Source of the DNA: Pyxidicoccus trucidator | GTDB taxonomy: Bacteria > Myxococcota > Myxococcia > Myxococcales > Myxococcaceae | NCBI RefSeq assembly: GCF_010894435.1 | Contig: NZ_JAAIXZ010000008.1 | Coordinates: 310,001 to 374,000, forward strand | Reading direction: 5' to 3' | DNA length: 64,000 bases | Shown: piece after piece, positions 8,349-16,118 of the stretch | Layout: every line of letters starts with the position of its first letter | Position numbering within the stretch: the first letter of the stretch is position 1 | Program-made: the position numbers and the translations under genes | Notes under the pieces: generated by a model | The model's input: the letters and a program-made list of their open reading frames with translations, nothing else | What the model was told of the DNA's origin: nothing | The model's database searches: none

Positions 8349-9134
8349 TCAGCCGCGTCGCGCGGGCTCCACGACGGCGGGCTTCGACCGCGTGTTCGCG
8401 GACGTGGAGGCCGGTGGCTTCGCGCGGGCCGGAGCGGCTTGCTTCGTCCGGGCCACGGGCTTCGTCACAGGGGCAGGCTTCGCGGTGGCCCGGGCCACTG
8501 TCTTCGTGCCTGGCGAGCGCTTCGCCACGGCCGCTGGCGGTGCGGACGGCCGCGTGTGCTTCCACGCCGCGAGCACCTTGGGCACGTAGTGCTCCGTCTC
8601 GCCATTGCGCGGCACGCGGCCGTCCACCGCGCCCGGGCCCGCGTTGTACGCGGCCACCGCGAGCCGCACGTCGCCGAAGCGCCGGAGCTGCTCGGCCAGG
8701 TATCGCGCGCTCGCGTCGACGGCCGGCGCCGGGTCGAACGGGTCCTCCACGCCCAGCATCTCCGCCGTGCCAGGCATGAGCTGCCCGGGGCCCATGGCGC
8801 CCGCCGGGGAGATGCGGTGCACCCGCGTCTCCGACTCCACCTGCACCAGCGCCCGCAGCAGCCCCGGGGGCAGCCGGTGCCGGCGCTCGGCGGCGGTGAT
8901 GAGGGGCTCCAGCTCCGGATGCCCCTCCAGCAGACACGCGGGCCGGTGCTCCGCGTACGCGCGCAGCGCGTCGGCCTTGGCGTCCAGGAAGCGGAACGAC
9001 AGCGGCGAGACGCTCGTCTCTCCGAGCCAGGAGATGCCCACGTTGAGCAGCACCACGGGCACGAGCGCACACGGCACCAGCCACGCCCACCCGGGTACGT
9101 CGAATCCGCCGCCCTTCGCCCGCTTGCGTCCCAC
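8349..9134 (-). CDS. SLT-type lytic transglycosylase, membrane anchored
   Basis: A 261-residue protein with an N-terminal membrane span (LVPCALVPVVLLNVGISWL), a goose-lysozyme/SLT catalytic domain at about residues 85-190 and a basic Lys/Ala/Pro-rich tail. The catalytic Glu is in LVQVESETRV, followed by GAMGPGQLMPGTA and AAYNAGPGAV, all diagnostic of murein lytic transglycosylases that cleave peptidoglycan between MurNAc and GlcNAc. GTG at 9134 is the start, with AAGGGTGG before it and only 9 bp after the TetR gene's stop, so the two genes form an operon. Confidence 0.87.
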   Translation of the reverse strand: MGRKRAKGGGFDVPGWAWLVPCALVPVVLLNVGISWLGETSVSPLSFRFLDAKADALRAYAEHRPACLLEGHPELEPLITAAERRHRLPPGLLRALVQVESETRVHRISPAGAMGPGQLMPGTAEMLGVEDPFDPAPAVDASARYLAEQLRRFGDVRLAVAAYNAGPGAVDGRVPRNGETEHYVPKVLAAWKHTRPSAPPAAVAKRSPGTKTVARATAKPAPVTKPVARTKQAAPARAKPPASTSANTRSKPAVVEPARRG

Positions 9135-9143
9135 GTCCCACCC

Positions 9144-9884
9144 TTAAGGGCGCTTGGGGCCTCCGTCCAGCTTCCGGCGGCCGGGCTTGTTGGCTCCCGG
9201 AGGCAGCCGCAGTCCGTCCAGCACCAGCGTGGTGAGCGCGTCGGGCAGCTCCAGCGGATTGCCCAGGTCCTCCTCGCTCAGCACCGCCAGCAGCAGCCGC
9301 TCCACCGCGCCCACCACCGCGAGCCCGCTCACCGCCGGGCGGATGGGCCTCAGCAGCCCGTGCGTGTGCGCCTTCTCCGTGATTTCCACCGCGTGCCGCG
9401 CCACCAGCTTCGACAGCTCCGCCACCTTGGTGCGCGCGCCCACCGCCGGCCCGCGGCTCTCCTGGAGGTACAGCCGCACCACGCCGGGGTACTGCAGGAG
9501 CGCCCCGACGATGACGGCCGCCACCGCGCGGTAGGCGTCGAACATGGCCTCCACGTCGCGCGCCTGCGCGAGCGACCGGCCGCACGCCTCCATCCCCGCG
9601 AGCAGCTCCCGGCGCACCGGCTCCAGCAGCGCGTCCACCAGGGCGGCCTTGTCGTCGAAGTACCGGTAGAACGTCCCCTTGGCCACCCCGGCCGCCTGGG
9701 TGATGTCGTCGATGGTGACGGCGTCCAGCCCCCGCTCCAGGAACAGCCTCAGCGCCGCGTCCTCCAGCTCCTTCGTCCGCTCACGCCGGTGGGCCTCCCT
9801 CCGCCCGCCCGGACGCCCGGGCCTGCTTCCCGCCTCCGGGGCGGTGCCCGCTCCCGTGCCCCGCGTGCCGTCCCGGCTCACCAT
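9144..9884 (-). CDS. TetR family transcriptional regulator
   Basis: A 246-residue regulator. The N-terminal helix-turn-helix is clear: TKELEDAALRLFLERG, then VTIDDITQAAGVAKGTFYRYF near residues 55-75. The C-terminal ligand-binding half is helical and typical. The frame is open upstream, but the ATG at 9884 is chosen because the upstream extension would run through the probable operator. The repressor probably controls itself, the transglycosylase behind it and the divergent hydroxylase gene. Confidence 0.88.
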   Translation of the reverse strand: MVSRDGTRGTGAGTAPEAGSRPGRPGGRREAHRRERTKELEDAALRLFLERGLDAVTIDDITQAAGVAKGTFYRYFDDKAALVDALLEPVRRELLAGMEACGRSLAQARDVEAMFDAYRAVAAVIVGALLQYPGVVRLYLQESRGPAVGARTKVAELSKLVARHAVEITEKAHTHGLLRPIRPAVSGLAVVGAVERLLLAVLSEEDLGNPLELPDALTTLVLDGLRLPPGANKPGRRKLDGGPKRP

Positions 9885-9920
9885 TGGCGTGCACTCCGAC
9901 TTCTTGCGTTGTAGAAAAAG

Positions 9921-9938
9921 AGTGACCAAATAGTCATT
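9921..9938. promoter_or_regulatory. TetR-type operator in the divergent promoter region
   Basis: AGTGACCAAATAGTCATT contains the inverted repeat TGAC-N6-GTCA (9923-9936) in an AT-rich island. It lies 37 bp before the tetR start and 44 bp before the hydroxylase start. Symmetric TGAC/GTCA half-sites are common TetR-family operators, so autoregulation and repression of the divergent gene are likely. Confidence 0.65.
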
Positions 9939-9981
9939 ATTCGCACCGTGGCGTCGGCCGGGCGCCCGCCGGAGAGCAACC

Positions 9982-10527
9982 ATGATCGGCATTCCACTGG
10001 GCTGGGCGTACTCCAATTTCGGGGAATGGGTGCTGCACCGCTACGTACTGCACGGCCTGGGCAAGCACCGGGACAGCGTCTGGAGCTTCCACTGGCACGA
10101 GCACCACCAGAAGTCGCGGCGGCACGACATGGTGGACGACCAGTACATGCGCTCGCTGTGGACCTGGTCGGCGAAGACGAAGGAGCTGCTGGGGCTGGCG
10201 GCGCTGGCGGTGGCACACGCGCCGCTGTTCCCCGTGGCGCCCTTCTTCGTGAGCACGGTGTGGGCCAGCGCGGTGAACTACTACCTCGTGCACCGGCGCG
10301 CGCACCTGGACCCGGCCTGGGCACGCCAGCACGTGCCCTGGCACTACGACCACCACATGGGGCGGAACCAGAACGCGAACTGGTGCGTGACGCACCCGTT
10401 CTTCGACAACCTGATGGGCACGCGGCGGGAGTTCCTCGGCGTGCAGCCGCCGGCACCCGTCGAGGACCTGGCTGCCGCCGAGCCCGTTCCCCTGGCCGTG
10501 GCGGCGACTCCGCTCAGCGTGGCCTGA
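9982..10527 (+). CDS. Fatty acid hydroxylase / sterol desaturase superfamily protein
   Basis: A 181-residue membrane protein with the eight-His di-iron ligand clusters of this superfamily: HRYVLH, HWHEHH, HRRAH and HYDHH, separated by two hydrophobic hairpins (LAALAVAHAPLFPV and the following segment). It should hydroxylate or desaturate a lipid in the cytoplasmic membrane. It is divergent from a TetR gene with a shared operator, suggesting induction by a lipid-like ligand. The extreme C-terminus is Ala/Pro-rich and probably disordered. Confidence 0.85.
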   Translation: MIGIPLGWAYSNFGEWVLHRYVLHGLGKHRDSVWSFHWHEHHQKSRRHDMVDDQYMRSLWTWSAKTKELLGLAALAVAHAPLFPVAPFFVSTVWASAVNYYLVHRRAHLDPAWARQHVPWHYDHHMGRNQNANWCVTHPFFDNLMGTRREFLGVQPPAPVEDLAAAEPVPLAVAATPLSVA

Positions 10528-10552
10528 GGAAAGGCTCAGCGCGTGCGCCGGC

Positions 10553-10620
10553 TCGGGGCCTTCGTCCCCGACACGCAGCCGCTGCGTGCCGGGAGGGCGG
10601 GGGCGCAAGGGCTGCGCCCC
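10553..10620. terminator. Cluster of three hairpins between convergent genes
   Basis: Three perfect inverted repeats follow one another: TCGGGG/CCCCGA (10553-10571), CACGCAG/CTGCGTG (10572-10588) and GGGGCGCA/TGCGCCCC (10600-10620). They separate the converging hydroxylase and lipoprotein genes and probably end transcription from both sides. There is no T-run, as is usual in GC-rich genomes. Confidence 0.5.
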
Positions 10621-10625
10621 GGAAC

Positions 10626-11171
10626 TCAGAACACCAGGTCGAAGTAGCTCGCCTTGGCGCGGATGCCGGCGCACGCCCGGAGGGTGGCCGTCCACGACTC
10701 CGTGGGCAGCGAGCCCCGGGCGTCGAAGACGAAGTCCAGCTCCTCCTGGCGGGCCAGGTCCAGCAGGTCCACACCCCCGGTGCCGGTGATGCGGAGGGTC
10801 TGCGTGGGGGCGGTGCCGGTGCGTCGGTACTCGCCGATGAGGATGGTGTCCTCGGTGCCCGGCGTGCGCACGGACACGGTGGCGCGTTCGATTCCGCTGA
10901 GGTCCGTGTCGGCCGTCACCTCGAAGAGCTTGAGGCGCAGCTCGGTCTCCACGTCGGCCTCCTCGGGCAGCGGGTCCGAGAAGTCGCCCAGCGGGAAGGT
11001 GAGGGTCTGCTGGACGCTCGCGGTGCCGGGGAAGGCGGCGGGGAACTCGAGGCCCGGCTCGGACTTGCAGATCTCCTCGGCCTCGGCCTCGATGAAGAAG
11101 AGCGAGTCACAGCCGGTGGCGAGGAGCGCGACGGAGGAGAGCAGCAGGGCGCGGAAGGATGTCGTTCGCAT
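10626..11171 (-). CDS. Hypothetical lipoprotein
   Basis: A 181-residue protein with a lipoprotein signal (LLLSSVALLATGC, cleavage before Cys20). The mature part is beta-rich and acidic (EEADVETELRLKLFEVT). It resembles outer-membrane lipoproteins of unknown function. AGGAG lies about 10 bases before the ATG. It is 17 bp after the outer-membrane protein gene and probably in the same operon; a shared envelope role is inferred. I do not recognise the family. Confidence 0.75.
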   Translation of the reverse strand: MRTTSFRALLLSSVALLATGCDSLFFIEAEAEEICKSEPGLEFPAAFPGTASVQQTLTFPLGDFSDPLPEEADVETELRLKLFEVTADTDLSGIERATVSVRTPGTEDTILIGEYRRTGTAPTQTLRITGTGGVDLLDLARQEELDFVFDARGSLPTESWTATLRACAGIRAKASYFDLVF

Positions 11172-11188
11172 GTTCGTCGTGCTCCTGC

Positions 11189-11827
11189 TCAGTAGAAGTA
11201 GAAGAGGAAGCCCACCTTCACGGAGGGGATGGTGGCGCGCACGGAGAGGTTGCGGGCGGTGACGCTCGGGTCGTCCGTGGCGTCCTGGAGCAGGGCGCTC
11301 GCGTCGTCCACGCCGAGCGCCACGTAGCTGAGCCCCAGGTGGAGGAAGAAATTGAAGCGGCTGGCCGAGCCCACCTCCAGGCCGACGCTGCCGCTGACGT
11401 AGTCATAGGTGACGTCGCGGATGGCGGCGGAGGTGCGGCTGGGGCTGGCGCCCAGCCAGTCGACGACCTCGCTGTATTCGGAGCCGAAGTAGTGCCCCGC
11501 CTCGGCGTTGAAGGAGGGGGCGATGAAGGTCTGCAAGGGGAGGATGCTGACGCCGCCGCGCAGGCCGAAGCTGAGCGTGTTGGTGGTGGGGCCCGCCTGG
11601 AGCCGCAGCCAGGGCAGCGGCCGGAGCACGGCGGACACTCCCACGCCGTGCGGAGCGCCCGCGTCCAGCAGGAGGCCGAAGCGGTGGAGCTCGGACCCGC
11701 CCGCGCCGTCATCCTGGGCCAGGGCCGGTGTCGCGGCCGTGAGCGCCAGGAGGCAGGCGAGGGCCGCGCCTCGCTGTCGTAGGGGGAGTGCCGTGCGTCT
11801 TCTCGTCGAGGATGTCGCCATCGTCAT
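11189..11827 (-). CDS. Outer-membrane beta-barrel-like protein
   Basis: A 212-residue protein starting MTMATSSTRR with a signal peptide ending ALAQ near residue 38. The mature part alternates short amphipathic strands (FGLRGGVSILPL, YVSGSVGLEVGS, FNFFLHLGLSYVALG) and ends in the aromatic strand VGFLFYFY, a classical C-terminal signal for insertion by the BAM complex. The frame is open to 11947, but the ATG at 11827 places the signal peptide correctly. The function is unknown; the next gene is a lipoprotein. Confidence 0.72.
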   Translation of the reverse strand: MTMATSSTRRRTALPLRQRGAALACLLALTAATPALAQDDGAGGSELHRFGLLLDAGAPHGVGVSAVLRPLPWLRLQAGPTTNTLSFGLRGGVSILPLQTFIAPSFNAEAGHYFGSEYSEVVDWLGASPSRTSAAIRDVTYDYVSGSVGLEVGSASRFNFFLHLGLSYVALGVDDASALLQDATDDPSVTARNLSVRATIPSVKVGFLFYFY

Positions 11828-11947
11828 AGGGATGTTCCAGCGTGGTTCCGGCCCGGTGGCCATCATTTGCGCGACGGGCCGGAAAGAGAAGTCACGTCGA
11901 GGGAAATGACCCGCGAGGGGTGGTGCGCGGACACGGATTCCGGACAC

Positions 11948-12021
11948 CCGGGAGTGTCGCGGGAGACCTGTGCCGGAGGTGGGACGTGGAGTCCCGGGGT
12001 GGGTTTTCCGGGAGTGTCACG
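11948..12021. repeat. Direct repeat upstream of the nuclease-toxin gene
   Basis: CCGGGAGTGTCGCG at 11948-11961 recurs as CCGGGAGTGTCACG at 12008-12021, exactly 60 bp later with one mismatch. The pair lies in the divergent promoter region 48 to 121 bp before the toxin start. It may mark regulator sites; nothing else supports this. Confidence 0.3.
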
Positions 12022-12068
12022 TAGGCTCGGGCTCCTACCGTGGAGCGGTGGAGACAGGGGCGTTCCGG

Positions 12069-13580
12069 ATGTGGAGAGGGTGGAGCCTGCTGCTGGCGTG
12101 CGCCGTCGCCGGTTGCACCTCGGTACCTTCGACGCACGGGGCCCCTGGCCATGGCGCGGGAGCTTCGCGACGGCTCAAGTCGGAGGGCGCTCGTGCGGAG
12201 CGCCTGTCCCGCGAGGAAGGTGGACGGCGGGGCGTGGTGGTCGCGATGGCGAGCCCCGCGGACCTGGCCGTGCGCGCTGTCACCCAGGGCGCGGTGCGGC
12301 TGGACGCCTTCGAGCAGTTGCTGGTGGCCGCCGGGCTGGACAGCGCGGAGTTGCTGCCGCGTCGTGACGCCCTGTCACCGCGAGAGGCGGCACGGGTGCT
12401 GGCGTTGCTGATGGCGCGGCCGGTGACGCTGAGCAACTTCCCGCCGAGGCAGGCGGTGGGACACGTGCTGCGGGAGGTGCTGGAGGGCGGTGAGGTGTCC
12501 CGGGAGGAGCTGCTGCGCCGGGTGGAGCGCTTCTCCATGGTGGCCGTGCTGCGGCCGGATGGATACCTGGCCTGGACACGCAGCGGGCGGACGCAGCAGC
12601 GCGTGGGGCCGGTGCAGTGGAATGACGGTTCCTTCCGCTCGGGCCCGTTCGAGCTGGGGCGCTTCTACTCGGGGAAGGGTGGGGCGTTCCGCGTCCTGGA
12701 CGACGGGCTGCGGGACGCCGGCGGAGGTGTGCTGGCCGAGGTGTATGACGACGCTGACTACGTGGGGCGCACGCTGGACGGGGCGGAGGAGGCTTTCGTC
12801 GAGCTGGTCATGGCAATGGGGCAGTTGCTGACATCCCCGGCGGACAGCCTCGCGGCGTTGCGGCACTTGCCCTCGGGACTCGCCGCGCTGGTGGCGTCCT
12901 CGCCCGAGTACCTGGAGCGCTTCCGTCACATGAGTCGTGGCGAGCAGGTGAAGGCGCTCTCCAAGCTGACCACGAACCTCATTGCCACCTGGGGCGCAGC
13001 TTCGGGGGTGACACGCACCGTGACGGGAGCGCTGCGTGGCGCGGAGGCCACCGTGCCGGTGCTGTCCCTGTCCGCGGAGGGTGCGCTGGTGATGGAGCGC
13101 GTCGCGGTGCCGGTGGGGCAGGCGGCCACGGTGCTGGGCGGTGGGCCCGGTGCGGCCATCATCCTTCAGCGGGCGCGCTCTGGCGGTGGAGCGCAGCCCC
13201 CCGCCGATGGGCCGGGGCGGTGGGAGCCCGCGAACGAGAGCATGAGCCATGCCTCGCGCGAGTATCAGGCTCAGGTCACCGGGGCCCCCGAAGGGCTGGC
13301 CTACAAGGTCCGGGATGTGAAGTTCGATGGCTACAGGAGTGGTGTCCTACTGGAGACCAAGGGGCTGGGTTACGCAAAGTTCCTCAAGAATGGCAGCTTC
13401 AGGTCATGGTTCCGAGGTGCGGACGGAATGCTTCAGCAGGCAGAGCGGCAACTCAAAGCGGCCATGGGCACACCCATTGAGTGGCACTTCGCGGAGCGCG
13501 ACGTTGCTGACGCGGTGAGGGCCATGCTGCATGAGAGCGAGCTCGGCGACATCAAAGTGGTCTTCACGCCAGTCAGATGA
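12069..13580 (+). CDS. Lipoprotein toxin with C-terminal Tox-REase-5 nuclease domain
   Basis: A 503-residue polymorphic toxin. The ATG at 12069 gives a lipoprotein signal (WSLLLACAVAGC); the upstream open frame lacks one. The middle region (residues 80-350) is a helical delivery or trafficking region with a hydrophobic Ala/Val-rich stretch. The last 110 residues match restriction-endonuclease-fold toxin 5: YKVRDVKFDGYRSGV and LLETKGLGYAKF supply the PD-(D/E)xK catalytic Asp, Glu and Lys, and GTPIEWHFAE is a typical later strand. It should cut DNA in a recipient cell. The lipid anchor would hold it in the outer membrane, suggesting contact-dependent delivery. The Imm52 gene overlaps its stop. 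Confidence 0.85.
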   Translation: MWRGWSLLLACAVAGCTSVPSTHGAPGHGAGASRRLKSEGARAERLSREEGGRRGVVVAMASPADLAVRAVTQGAVRLDAFEQLLVAAGLDSAELLPRRDALSPREAARVLALLMARPVTLSNFPPRQAVGHVLREVLEGGEVSREELLRRVERFSMVAVLRPDGYLAWTRSGRTQQRVGPVQWNDGSFRSGPFELGRFYSGKGGAFRVLDDGLRDAGGGVLAEVYDDADYVGRTLDGAEEAFVELVMAMGQLLTSPADSLAALRHLPSGLAALVASSPEYLERFRHMSRGEQVKALSKLTTNLIATWGAASGVTRTVTGALRGAEATVPVLSLSAEGALVMERVAVPVGQAATVLGGGPGAAIILQRARSGGGAQPPADGPGRWEPANESMSHASREYQAQVTGAPEGLAYKVRDVKFDGYRSGVLLETKGLGYAKFLKNGSFRSWFRGADGMLQQAERQLKAAMGTPIEWHFAERDVADAVRAMLHESELGDIKVVFTPVR

Positions 13581-14329
13581 CAGGGACAGTCCCCAGCATG
13601 ATCGAGTCCTACTATGCCGGCGCGTACTGGCCCGGACGGGTCGAAACGCTCGAGTCCTATGCTCGGCGCGCTGAGTCCTTCTTCCACCTGCTTTCCGCTG
13701 CCGACGTGACGTTTACCCGGTGGTTCGAGAAGGCAGCCGGCCGCTCCGAGGCTCTCAAGCTCCAGTTCACGCCAGATGCGGAGACGCTGCTCGGGTTGTT
13801 CAAGAAGAAGAAGTATCGGCGCGACGAGGCGGGCATCGCCTTCTCCGCCTGGAATGGAGAGCGAGATGGAGCCAGCAGCGGAGTCCGGTTTGCTTGCGGC
13901 TCCACTTCCGCGTTGCTGGGAGACCTCTGCACGCTGAGCCTCCCCACGGAGGGGGCCGTCAGGGAGCGTGTCCTGTCAGCATCCACCCTCGTGCAGGTCC
14001 TGCGCGCCATGGCCCTGGCCTGGGAGCCGGAGTGGAGCATCGCCACGTCGCAGGTGCATCGGGATGAGGTGCTGAAGCTCTCCAGGGCGGGGACGTTTGT
14101 CGGGTGGGTCATGTACTTCGCGCGCAGCCGGGGGGAACTGCCCCCGTTACCCGCGCCTGTTCGCACCGAGCCTGTGGGTGACAAGGGCACGCTGGTAATC
14201 CTCACTCCCGAGCGCTTCACGGCCAGCAATCCGGAGCATGTCGCGCTAGCGGCTCGTGTGCAGGAGTTGCTGGCACAAGCTGGATTGCTCACGCCGCTCA
14301 GGACACCATCGACTCCACGGATGGACTGA
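13577..14329 (+). CDS. Imm52 family immunity protein
   Basis: A 250-residue cytoplasmic protein beginning around MIESYYAGAYWPGRVETLESYA, with the aromatic N-terminus and the W-rich middle (FSAWNGERDG, WEPEWSIAT) characteristic of Imm52, the usual partner of Tox-REase-5 toxins in myxobacteria. The ATG at 13577 overlaps the toxin stop as ATGA, so the pair is translationally coupled; an ATG at 13598 is also possible. It should bind and block the nuclease domain. Confidence 0.82.
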   Translation: MTGTVPSMIESYYAGAYWPGRVETLESYARRAESFFHLLSAADVTFTRWFEKAAGRSEALKLQFTPDAETLLGLFKKKKYRRDEAGIAFSAWNGERDGASSGVRFACGSTSALLGDLCTLSLPTEGAVRERVLSASTLVQVLRAMALAWEPEWSIATSQVHRDEVLKLSRAGTFVGWVMYFARSRGELPPLPAPVRTEPVGDKGTLVILTPERFTASNPEHVALAARVQELLAQAGLLTPLRTPSTPRMD

Positions 14330-14485
14330 GCCTCCACAACCTCACCTGGGCGGTGCGGCGTTACTGTGGCGGGAGGCAGGTCCGCGGCGCACTGGATGCG
14401 GCTGAACTTCAGCAACTGCGAGCCGGCGCGGATTGAAGAGGCTGTGGCCCGGCTGGGGCGGGTGCTGGGGTCGGCGCGAGGGTAG
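14330..14485 (+). pseudogene. C-terminal relic of a PLP-dependent aminotransferase (MocR/class I type)
   Basis: One frame ending at the TAG at 14483-14485 reads GVTVAGGRSAAHWMRLNFSN followed by CEPARIEEAVARLGRVLG. This is the characteristic end of fold-type I aminotransferases, in which a GV.V.PG.. segment precedes ..RLNFS...... IEEG..RL. The segment between GGRS and HWMRLNF is shortened and no upstream coding remains, so it is a decayed fragment. It also explains part of the 348-bp gap between the Imm52 gene and the next lipoprotein gene (14330-14677). Confidence 0.6.
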
Positions 14486-14487
14486 GG

Positions 14488-14539
14488 TTTGTAGCGCCGG
14501 ATGTCACGGAGAGTGCGTGTTTGTAGCGGCGGACGTAAC
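14488..14539. repeat. Direct repeat upstream of the lipoprotein-Lnt operon
   Basis: TTTGTAGCGCCGGATGTCAC (14488-14507) recurs as TTTGTAGCGGCGGACGTAAC (14520-14539), 17 of 20 positions equal and offset by 32 bp, three helical turns. It is 139 to 190 bp before the operon's first start codon and may be a pair of regulator sites. Confidence 0.35.
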
Positions 14540-14622
14540 AACAGCACCGGGGTGGCGACACCGCTTCGAGGGAGGCCAGAGATGGCCCACTTTCTGCATT
14601 TCATGGAAATGCCGAAATCCTT

Positions 14623-14645
14623 GCACCCGGCCTCGAGCCGGGTGC
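14623..14645 (+). promoter_or_regulatory. Perfect hairpin in the leader of the lipoprotein operon
   Basis: GCACCCGGC (14623-14631) pairs with GCCGGGTGC (14637-14645) across a 5-base loop, 32 bp before the ATG at 14678. It could end the relic's transcription or act as a leader attenuator; there is no T-run. Confidence 0.4.
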
Positions 14646-14677
14646 GGGTTCCCCGCAGCAAGAGGAGTGTCCCCCAC

Positions 14678-15403
14678 ATGTCTCATCCGGCTGAGTCACA
14701 CCCTGGTTCTTCCAACGGCCTGCGCGCGGTAACGCTCGCGATGCTCGCGGTCTTCACCGTTCAGATTGGCTGCAGCCGTGCTCCCGAGGCCAACCCGATG
14801 GCCAAGGCGCGCGAGGCCCTGGCCGCGCACATCGTCGTCAGCGACGTGGAGCCCTCGCAAGTCGTCGACGGGAGCCTGGAGCGGTTTGGCCGGCTTGGCA
14901 TTGCGCTGCATGACGAGGCGCCCCGATTCATGAACTTCGTCCTGCGGCAGACGCTCGTCCGCGGCACGGAGGACGCCGTCCTCGAGGTGTATGACGAGAA
15001 GACCGGGGAGCGCACCCTCTACACGGTGAACAACGAGACGGGCGACGCCTGGGTCCACCATGAAGGCGGCGAGCTGCACATGGTCTTCAACGCGGACAAG
15101 ACCATCAAGGTGGGTGACAAGCTGGCCGCCAACGAGGATGAAGCGGCCAAGATCCTCCTCGAGACCGGGGCGCTGGACGGCGTCTCCGATTACTCCCTGT
15201 TCACGATGATCGAGGTGGTCAGCAAGTACCTCCCCGAGGACAAGACGGGGAAGGCAGCCGTCGTCGTCCTCGTCGCGGTGGGCGTCTGGTACGTGGGCTC
15301 CACCGTCGGTTGCTCCCAGCAGTACAGGCGGAACGGCTGCAGGCTCACCGGGCTGAGCAACTACTGCCGCTCGTGGTGCGCCTCGTTCTGGTGCCGCTGC
15401 TAG
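14678..15403 (+). CDS. Hypothetical membrane-associated or lipid-anchored protein with Cys-rich tail
   Basis: A 241-residue protein. The ATG at 14678 has AGAGGAG about 10 bases upstream and gives a signal sequence, LAMLAVFTVQIGC; Gln at -3 makes the lipobox atypical. The middle (residues 50-195) has mixed alpha/beta sequence such as TEDAVLEVYDEKTGERTLY. A hydrophobic segment, AAVVVLVAVGVWYVGSTV, is followed by a short tail with six Cys in about 30 residues (CSQQY, CRLTG, YCRSWC, FWCRC). The family is not recognised. It starts an operon with a caspase-like lipoprotein and an apolipoprotein N-acyltransferase. Confidence 0.68.
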   Translation: MSHPAESHPGSSNGLRAVTLAMLAVFTVQIGCSRAPEANPMAKAREALAAHIVVSDVEPSQVVDGSLERFGRLGIALHDEAPRFMNFVLRQTLVRGTEDAVLEVYDEKTGERTLYTVNNETGDAWVHHEGGELHMVFNADKTIKVGDKLAANEDEAAKILLETGALDGVSDYSLFTMIEVVSKYLPEDKTGKAAVVVLVAVGVWYVGSTVGCSQQYRRNGCRLTGLSNYCRSWCASFWCRC

Positions 15404-15443
15404 CAGGCCTGCCGGTGTTTCGGACCAGGAACTGGAGCCGTCC

Positions 15444-16118
15444 ATGACTGTGTTGGTAAGGCACTGGCTCCTGGCCCTGCTTCTGGGGGCCTGCGCGTGT
15501 CAGCAGGCCCCCGGTGTGCAGGAGCGCGTCGTGGCGCTCTACTCGCGAGCGGATGTCGCCGAGCTGCAGCAGTCGCCGTGCTCCGATGGCCGCTGCCCGC
15601 ATGTGGCCCTCGAGGACTTCTCCTGTCCCTCGGGAGTGAGGGCCGAGGTGCTCGTGCTCAGCGGACACAGCATGCCTCCGAGCTATCTCAACGCGTCCCC
15701 GGAGGACCTCGCGCGGGTGGCTCGGTGCTACCGCCCGGACCTCATCGTCCTGGATACCTGCTACGGCTTCTCCACGCCGCTGCTCACGGCGCTCGCGGAA
15801 GAGGCGCCGGGGGCCTGGGTGCTGGGCTCCACGTACAAGCTGCCCCTCGATGGACTGCTCTATGACGAGGGCTTCTTCCAGGCCGGGAGCCCCGAGCAGC
15901 GCGCCCGCTTCGTCCGGACGCGCTCTGGCAAGGCGCTCGCGTTGTGGCGGTTGGATGCGAAGGCCATGGACACGGCCCTCGAAGAGGTGTCGCGCTGGGA
16001 GCCCGCGGTGCTGGAGGCCCGGTTGGCGCGCAAGCACCCCAACCTCGTGAAGGTGGCGCTCCCGGGGGAAGTCACGGCGCTGGTCCCCGTTCCGCCCGAG
16101 AGGTTCCGGAAGCGATGA
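15444..16118 (+). CDS. Lipoprotein with a caspase-like (clan CD) fold
   Basis: A 224-residue protein with a good lipoprotein signal (LLALLLGAC). The body holds LVLSGHSMPP (His75) and, 31 residues on, LIVLDTCYGFST (Cys106). A hydrophobic strand ending in [SG]GH[SG] followed by a hydrophobic strand ending in DxC is the signature of the caspase/gingipain/CHAT peptidase fold; the His-Cys spacing is nearer gingipain than metacaspase. The protein is much shorter than typical members, so it may be a minimal peptidase or an inactive derivative. Its stop overlaps the start of the N-acyltransferase gene (ATGA). Fold assignment is inference from motifs. Confidence 0.6.
   Translation: MTVLVRHWLLALLLGACACQQAPGVQERVVALYSRADVAELQQSPCSDGRCPHVALEDFSCPSGVRAEVLVLSGHSMPPSYLNASPEDLARVARCYRPDLIVLDTCYGFSTPLLTALAEEAPGAWVLGSTYKLPLDGLLYDEGFFQAGSPEQRARFVRTRSGKALALWRLDAKAMDTALEEVSRWEPAVLEARLARKHPNLVKVALPGEVTALVPVPPERFRKR

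Noticed and set aside
6795..9914. A 1039-residue plus-strand frame
   Set aside because: It is antisense to the VWA, transglycosylase and TetR genes and is His/Arg/Ala-rich, as expected from the complement of GC-rich coding DNA. It has no recognisable domain.
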